From the NCBI RefSeq assembly GCF_020991375.1, contig NZ_JAJLQZ010000018.1, forward strand, positions 39,533 through 103,532: a stretch of DNA of 64,000 nt, in the 5' to 3' direction. This stretch comes from Glycomyces amatae. GTDB lineage: Bacteria; Actinomycetota; Actinomycetes; Mycobacteriales; Micromonosporaceae. The position numbers were made by a program, and so were the translations under genes. Every line of letters starts with the position of its first letter. Within the stretch, counting starts at the first letter, position 1. Under the pieces are notes generated by a model. It was not told the DNA's origin, did not search any database, and worked only from the letters and a program-made list of their open reading frames with translations. Positions 59,055-64,000 of this stretch are shown here, piece by piece.

Positions 59055-60093
59055 GGGTCGCAGGGCGGGAGGCACCGGCACTCTCGCCCCGCCAGAGAAA
59101 CCCGTTCCGCCGCACCGACATGGTGACAGCATTAGCGGCTATGGCGAAGTTCTCACCAGACCGTGTCAAGAAACTACGACAAGGCCGTGTCGTGAGCTCA
59201 TTGCCGGTCGTTGGAAGAATATAGTCGGCCAGCGCAGGAGCTGGAAGGAACGTGCAAGCGTGCCCGAGCGGTGCATCACATTCGTTGCGCACGAGCTGGC
59301 CGTCAGTGTCGGTTGCGTAGATCGTCGAGCAGCGGCGCGCCTGCCCTCGGCCGCCGTGCAGTTCGGACCTTGCACTTGATGGCCCTGCATCGTTCGACGA
59401 CACTGCAGCACTCGTTGAAAGCCGGACTCGCTCTTCCGTTGTATGGTGCTGTATGCCAGACATGACGGGGGCAAGGGTGGGGAGTCCCCTTCCAGGTTGC
59501 AGCCCTAGGGACTCCCCACATTGCCGAATGCATACCGCGGTCTACGGACGTCACTCGACAAGCTTCTGGCCGGGATCAAGACCGAACACCAGCATAGGCG
59601 CAAATCGGTCATAATGCGCTACGACGCTCCGCGGGGTATCGATACCCGCGCTGATGCGGCACGGGGCCGTTTGCAAGCATGACTTATTGCCTCGTTGAGA
59701 GCTACTGGGACAACATGTTCAACGAGTGAAAGCCGCTGCGGACGCGGTCGCGTGGTCCCGGACGGCAATCTCCACCATGAAGCGGATTCATGGTCCTCCA
59801 TTCGTACGAACTTACCCTGCTTGCAGCACTTGGGTTTCCGATCGGCCCTGCGCCGATAGGCATCATCGGTTTCGCCTCTCGCACGCTTCTGGTGCCTGTG
59901 TTCTCTGTGATTTCCATGGGTCCCCTGTGAATGTGGTCGTGTGCGTCGTATCAGTAGCGAGCTCTTGTGCCTATGAGGTTCCCCATCGGCGCCGACGACG
60001 CCCGGGACGAGGACGCGGTTCAGGCATGGCGCGCTCCCTGCGGCTCGCAACCTGGACACGCACTGGCGTGGTGTCGACGGTGCGGCCGCGGCG
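59055..60093. other. 1-kb gene-poor region with a stem-loop
   Basis: No frame is convincing; several short ones appear shadow-like or decayed. A strong stem-loop lies at 59479-59517 (10-bp arms, 19-base loop) and could be a terminator. A segment reading YCLVESYWDNMFNE near 59680-59725 recalls the ends of transposases, but the similarity is too short to call. Confidence 0.35.
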
Positions 60094-60309
60094 TTACCGG
60101 GGGTCGTCGTGGCCGGTGGTGAAGCCGGTGAGCTTGTGGGTGCCGTCGCACCAGGGTTTGATCGCCGAGGCGCCGCAGCGGCACAGCGCGACCGTTCGTC
60201 GGGGCTGGTCGACCGGCTCGCCGTCCTCGCCCTGGAACGTCGCGGGGCCGCGGACGATGAGCGGACCGTCCGGGCAGGCGGTGAGGGTCACGGGGTCGTC
60301 GCCTCGCAT
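60094..60309 (-). CDS. CDGSH iron-sulfur protein
   Basis: A 71-residue product from ATG 60309 with a complete CDGSH motif: Cys43-x-Cys45-x2-Ser48-x3-Pro52-x-Cys54-Asp-Gly-Thr-His58. Three Cys and one His coordinate a 2Fe-2S cluster. Bacterial proteins of this size act in redox or iron handling. The gene follows the haem-oxygenase-like gene at 60371-61573 by 61 bp on the same strand, a pairing recurrent in actinomycetes. Confidence 0.9.
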   Translation of the reverse strand: MRGDDPVTLTACPDGPLIVRGPATFQGEDGEPVDQPRRTVALCRCGASAIKPWCDGTHKLTGFTTGHDDPR

Positions 60310-60370
60310 GGGTGGCCTCCTGTCGGGTGTGGTGCCGTCTGTCCAGTGCCGCTGTCGGGATGCCGGGGTG

Positions 60371-61573
60371 TCAGGGCCGGATCGCCTCCTGCGGGGCCGA
60401 CCGCAGGGACGTGCGGCCGTCCTGCCAGGCGCTCAGGAGATGGTCGCCCACCCAGCCGTCCATGCGCAGGCAGGCGAGGGCGCCGAAGAGGACGTCCTCC
60501 AGCAGGGCCGGCTCGTCCTCGGCGAGGGCCCCGGCCAGGTCGCGGCCGGCGATCTGCTCGTGGACGGCATCGGCTTCGACGTGCTCGTCGAAGTACGCGG
60601 TGACCTCGGCGCCGAAGCCCAGCCGCCGGAACCCGTCGCCGTAGCGCCGGTTCGGGATCGAGGAGGTCATCTCGGTGACGGCCAGATGCCCCGCCAGCGC
60701 GCCTTGCATTCGCCGGTTGAGCCCGAACATCGACGCCAGGTTCTGCGAGGCCAGCGTGAGCGCGGGGACGTCGTCGAGATAGGCGCCGTAGCGGTCGTCG
60801 AGCTCGGCGCCGCGCATGGCCTGCGCGTACATCGTCGCGTGCACCCGGGTCGGGTCACCGCCGCCGTACTCGTCCGACTGGATCTCGACCAGCGCGGCCT
60901 TGGCCCTGCCGGTCAGGCGCGGGATCGCCCACGAGTACGGGTCGGCCTCGCGCAGCGTGTAGATGCTGCGCTGGATCAGGAACTCACGGGCCTGCTCACG
61001 TGACGCGGACTTGGCGACGAACCGCGCCAGGTCGGGCCCCGGCCCCGGGGCGGTCGCCGCGAACAGCCACGCCGCGACCGCTTCCCGCTCCGCTCGCGGC
61101 GGGTCCTCGACGGTCACCGCCGACCGCATCTGCGCCTCGAACGCGCGCTCCAGCAGCGCGCGGGTCGCGATCAGGTCCGGGTGCCACTCCCATGCGGCGT
61201 CCAGCCAGGGCAGGGACCCGTACGCGAGCCCATACAGCAGGAACAGGGACAACTGGAGGTCCTCGTCCTCGGCCATATCTTCCGTAGTTGCGAGGGCCGC
61301 CGTCGCCACACGGTGCAGATGCCCGGTCGGCGGCGTTTCATCCGGCGGCGGGCACGGGCGCTCCAGCACCGCGCACAGGGACGCGCTCAACGGCCCCCGT
61401 GGCCGTATCGGCGCCATCGGTGTTCCGACCGTGCCGGGAACGACCCGGCGAAGCGCAGCCGGGGCCTCCGTCATCGGCGCGTCCTCGGATGACCGGGGCG
61501 CGCGGAGTGACACCGTCTCGGACCGGTTCGGCGAGTGCAGGCACGGATCGGTGCCGGGCCCAGTGGTTGTCAT
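60371..61573 (-). CDS. iron-containing redox enzyme family protein (haem-oxygenase-like)
   Basis: A 400-residue protein. After a disordered N-terminus, residues about 75-370 are all-helical with the metal-ligand pattern of non-haem-iron haem-oxygenase-like oxygenases. One group lies in LVEIQSDEYGGGDPTRVHATMY (Glu, Asp/Glu and His about ten residues apart) and the second in YFDEHVEADAVHEQIAGRDL (Glu, Asp and His). Family members use a di-iron site for oxidation or C-C cleavage, but the substrate is unknown. The adjacent CDGSH protein could supply electrons or iron. ATG 61573 gives the longest product; internal Met34 (61474) is an alternative start. Confidence 0.8.
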   Translation of the reverse strand: MTTTGPGTDPCLHSPNRSETVSLRAPRSSEDAPMTEAPAALRRVVPGTVGTPMAPIRPRGPLSASLCAVLERPCPPPDETPPTGHLHRVATAALATTEDMAEDEDLQLSLFLLYGLAYGSLPWLDAAWEWHPDLIATRALLERAFEAQMRSAVTVEDPPRAEREAVAAWLFAATAPGPGPDLARFVAKSASREQAREFLIQRSIYTLREADPYSWAIPRLTGRAKAALVEIQSDEYGGGDPTRVHATMYAQAMRGAELDDRYGAYLDDVPALTLASQNLASMFGLNRRMQGALAGHLAVTEMTSSIPNRRYGDGFRRLGFGAEVTAYFDEHVEADAVHEQIAGRDLAGALAEDEPALLEDVLFGALACLRMDGWVGDHLLSAWQDGRTSLRSAPQEAIRP

Positions 61574-62478
61574 CGCATCACCCCGGGGCGCTGTCCAGCG
61601 CGAACACGGCCCGATGCAGATCCCCGACCGGTCGTCTCGTGCTCGATCCTCGGAACGTCCCGTAGCTGCTTGATCATCGTTGCCTCGTCGTCATCGTGCG
61701 GTGGCGCCGGTCCGAGCCGCTCATCGCTTCAGTTCGAGCGCGGCGATGGCCGATCGCTGCGCCCAGGCCTGCGTACCCGCCACGAGCGGCCCCAACCCTT
61801 CGCCCAGGAGTCTCGCGACCAGATGATCGAAGGCTACTGGTGAACACCGTCGCGCACCGCCGATCGAGCGGATCGCCGCCGCGCGAAGGCGGGTACCGCG
61901 TGAACGCCCCGGCGCCCGGTGCGCGCTCAACGCAGCGCAACCTTCGAAGTCAGTGTGGCTGTCACAGCAGCACACGGTCCTGTACCTGAGTGCGCCAACG
62001 AGTATGGTCAAGGCATGGACGCCGCAGCGTTCTCTTGCGGCCCTTCAAACGACACCGCTATGCCAGGCCTCCCAGTAGTCCTTCATCCGGCACGGCACCG
62101 CGCCGCCGGCCAGTCGTTGCCGCTCCCTGCCACGCGCCGTCGCGTTGGCCTCACGCCGCTGCTCCCACCGTTGCCGCATGACCCGGCCGCCGTGATCGCC
62201 GCTGTCACTCAATGCCCTCCGCGCTTTGCTGCGGCCTGGCCCGATCGCACACCTGACGACGACCGCACCTGCCGAACCTGGACGCGACGCCCCTCCGTCG
62301 ACAAAACCTGGAACAACCGCATTGCCGACCTGACCGACGACGAAACCGCCGGTCATGACGTCCGGCACGAGCATGCGGTGCGCGTTCGCCGCAAACGGAG
62401 CGCACGCGATCGCGTCAGCATCAACGTCGCCACCATGCAGCGGCGCCGTCAGTGCCGCACATAGCAGACCGACGCCGC
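61574..62478. other. 900-bp gene-poor region
   Basis: No supported gene. A minus-strand frame reading FDHLVARLLGEGLGPLVAGTQAWAQRSAIAALELKR near 61725-61835 has good bias over a short distance and may be the remnant of a larger gene, but I cannot identify it. Confidence 0.35.
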
Positions 62479-62730
62479 ATGAGGCTCGGGCACCTGCCGC
62501 CGTGGAGCTTCACTGCGGACCGCCGGGAAGGGACAGCAGCGCTCATTGAAGCGCTTGACCGGGATGCTTTCTGGGAACGGCTCGGCGTCGGCTTCCCCGT
62601 GCATGTGGGCTTGCTCGTCAAACGCGGCCATTTGCGACCCGTCGGCTGGCGATACGGCGCGCCCACGTTCGTGCCCCAGCACGTCGATGACCTTCCCGGA
62701 GCCGTCATCAAGCGAGCTGTCATGGCGTAG
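62479..62730 (+). CDS. small hypothetical protein
   Basis: An 83-residue product from ATG 62479 with a helix (ALIEALDRDAFWERLGV) followed by short strands (FPVHVGLLVKRGHLRPVGWRYGAPTFVP). Acidic-basic balanced and compact. No family recognised. It precedes the 62917 gene by 186 bp on the same strand. Confidence 0.45.
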   Translation: MRLGHLPPWSFTADRREGTAALIEALDRDAFWERLGVGFPVHVGLLVKRGHLRPVGWRYGAPTFVPQHVDDLPGAVIKRAVMA

Positions 62731-62916
62731 AGCCCGTCCGTCCCCGCCCAGTACGAGCCGGTCCCCGCCGAACGGGAACCGGACCCGTTCCCGCCCGGGT
62801 ACTTCGAGGACCGATACGACGCCCAGTACCGGCCTACCGGTCGAAGAACCGCACGCTGATCCGCTAGTTTCACAGGGAAGAACTGCGACCATACGTCGTT
62901 CTGGAGAGGAGGCGCC

Positions 62917-63306
62917 ATGGATACGTCTGGCCCGGCGCTGACGCTCCGCACCGGCCGTGCAAACCGTGTCCTGCACGGCCGCGCCACCGCGCTCGTGCTC
63001 CACACTGGCGCCCTGCCGTGGGTCGCGGACCTGGCGCCAGGCTCGACGTTCACTGTGACCGGGCCCGGCACGCACGCGCCGCAGGCGACCGTGGCTGTCA
63101 CCCGCGTCTGCACGCACGAGGGCCTTTCCTCCATCCCGGACTGCGTCGCTGGGCACGACCCGGAAGCTATCTCGCCAGGCCGCACCGGGTGGACGCGAAA
63201 CCTCAGAGACATGTTCGCGCTCGCCGCTGCCACAGGAGCCCCGGTGGACTGGGACGACCGTTGGACCGTTGTCGACTTCGCACTCGTCAACGGCGGGGAC
63301 GAGTGA
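62917..63306 (+). CDS. ASCH-like small protein
   Basis: A 129-residue product from ATG 62917, preceded by GAGAGGAGG. The N-terminal 75 residues alternate strands (RVLHGRATALVLHTGALPWVADLAPGSTFTVTG, ATVAVTRVCTHEGLSSI), recalling the ASCH/PUA-like fold in which a small barrel sits by an RNA- or nucleotide-binding cleft. The C-terminal half is helical. ASCH domains take part in RNA processing or translation. The assignment is tentative. Confidence 0.5.
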   Translation: MDTSGPALTLRTGRANRVLHGRATALVLHTGALPWVADLAPGSTFTVTGPGTHAPQATVAVTRVCTHEGLSSIPDCVAGHDPEAISPGRTGWTRNLRDMFALAAATGAPVDWDDRWTVVDFALVNGGDE

Positions 63307-63367
63307 CGCAAGCGCTTACCACGTTTGCGGAGCAGCCCGGTGATAACGGATGTGTCAGCGTCGACGC

Positions 63368-63754
63368 TCACATGCGCACCCGCACGTCGTCAAGGCGCCG
63401 CTCCACCACCGTGCCGGCAGGAAACCATCCCGCCGCCGCGATCGTGACCGTAACCGAAGCCGCGAGGTCGCCTTCGGTCATCTGCGCGGCCCAGCCCGCC
63501 TGCGCAAGGTACGAACGGACCGCCACGTCAACACCAGCTTCGGTGACGTCAAGGTCGCGAACCTGCGCGGTCGTTGTCGCCTTCATCGACGACAATCCTG
63601 CGAAGCCGCGGCCACAGCCGCATCCACCGTTAGGATCGGCCGCGTCCGCGTCGCACACGAACGGGGCGGCGAAGACCAGCTCGCCTTCCACGCACCAGTG
63701 GTAGTCATTGTCGCGTTGACCTTGCGTTCGCGATGTCGCCGTCAACACGCGCAC
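63368..63754 (-). CDS. small Cys-rich actinomycete protein
   Basis: A 128-residue product. GTG 63754 was chosen because AAGGAG lies six bases upstream, removing 56 upstream residues that include a chance hydrophobic stretch. The N-terminus VRVLTATSRTQGQRDNDYHWCVEGELVFAAP, the GGCGCGRGFAGL segment and the downstream MKATTTAQVRD strand recur together in small conserved actinomycete proteins. The Cys group (C, C, C-x-C) could bind metal. Function unknown. Confidence 0.6.
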   Translation of the reverse strand: MRVLTATSRTQGQRDNDYHWCVEGELVFAAPFVCDADAADPNGGCGCGRGFAGLSSMKATTTAQVRDLDVTEAGVDVAVRSYLAQAGWAAQMTEGDLAASVTVTIAAAGWFPAGTVVERRLDDVRVRM

Positions 63755-63866
63755 CAACGTCTCCTTCACACTGGGCCATGGCGCAACCTGGACACGCCGC
63801 ACCGTACTCCTACCCCACGCTGCCACAGCAACTAAGAGCAGCACTGCGCCAGCGTGGAATGCGAGC

Positions 63867-64000
63867 CTACTGGTCGGGCCCAGCGTAGCGGTATAGCAAG
63901 GCGGCCGCCCATACCCCACCAACCACGGTCAAGGGCCCGAACACGAGGCCGATCACTCGTGTCGCGCCCGATGCGGCCCATACCGTACTGGAGCCTTCAG
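63867..64000 (-). CDS. partial membrane protein, C-terminal end
   Basis: The last 44 codons of a minus-strand gene enter from the right edge and stop at TAG 63867-63869. The visible part ends with one hydrophobic helix (VIGLVFGPLTVVGGVWAAALLY) followed by RYAGPDQ. The 5' end lies outside the window, so nothing more can be said. Confidence 0.4.
   Translation of the reverse strand, partial: EGSSTVWAASGATRVIGLVFGPLTVVGGVWAAALLYRYAGPDQ

Noticed and set aside
59680..59725. A short transposase-like end (YCLVESYWDNMFNE)
   Set aside because: Only about 14 residues, no catalytic DDE context and no terminal inverted repeats in the surroundings.
1..64000. tRNA, rRNA, CRISPR arrays and intact insertion sequences
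   Set aside because: No regularly spaced repeats, no tRNA-like cloverleaf and no transposase motif could be found by reading either strand.

Overview
The window is GC-rich DNA from a filamentous-type actinomycete. This is inferred from strong third-position GC bias, frequent GTG starts, many four-base start/stop overlaps, GC-rich perfect stem-loop terminators, and families typical of actinomycetes (Scr1/DUF5753 and XRE-TPR regulators, Lsr2, DUF6221, the CDGSH plus haem-oxygenase-like redox pair). I cannot name the genus. Almost nothing here is a standard housekeeping operon. It reads as an accessory region or large-plasmid segment carrying regulators, orphan membrane proteins, decayed gene copies and a phage-like module. 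I found no rRNA, tRNA, CRISPR array, integrase, intact transposase or phage structural gene.

Layout. 0-8.4 kb: a DUF5753 regulator, a cupin-like protein, a short iron-alcohol-dehydrogenase remnant, a frameshifted membrane/PH-like gene, a DUF4238 gene, a divergent NAD+-dependent DNA ligase (LigA), a lipoprotein and a HAD-like protein. 8.6-12.4 kb: three unrelated membrane proteins. 12.6-15.4 kb: a tightly overlapping three-gene operon divergent from an XRE-TPR regulator followed by a SLOG-fold nucleotide-sensor-like protein. 15.6-22.8 kb: a decayed NUDIX gene, an intact paralogue of the frameshifted membrane gene, an SDR oxidoreductase, a trypsin-fold protein lacking all three catalytic residues, a flavoprotein, a DUF1963-like protein, a NUDIX/Imm50-like operon and an HNH-like protein.

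23.6-35.4 kb is the most coherent functional block, an RNA repair and RNA quality-control island. A membrane-anchored WD40 protein precedes hen1 (RNA 3'-terminal 2'-O-methyltransferase) and pnkp (RNA kinase/phosphatase/ligase), which overlap by 8 bp. They are followed by an unknown gene, a bacterial Ro60 (TROVE-vWA) gene with a strongly structured, possibly Y-RNA-like intergenic region upstream, a large unknown protein, and a RlaP-type nucleotidyltransferase. I infer that the enzymes seal damaged RNA and protect its 3' end while Ro60 handles misfolded or damaged RNA.

36.9-47.2 kb is a phage- or integrative-element-like early module on the minus strand: a lambda-exonuclease-like PD-(D/E)XK nuclease, RecT, an HTH replication protein and many small overlapping genes. 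It is divergent from a small HTH regulator, and the 412-bp divergent region holds inverted repeats and two matching operator-like sites. A promoter of matching architecture occurs before the HAD gene 30 kb away.

47-64 kb: a beta-propeller protein, a TPR protein that looks like a regulator without its HTH, Lsr2, a sulfotransferase, another XRE-TPR regulator, an RHH/MazF-like toxin-antitoxin pair, a 38-bp perfect palindrome over a good promoter, several gene-poor stretches, and a CDGSH/haem-oxygenase-like redox pair. The last gene runs off the right end on the minus strand.
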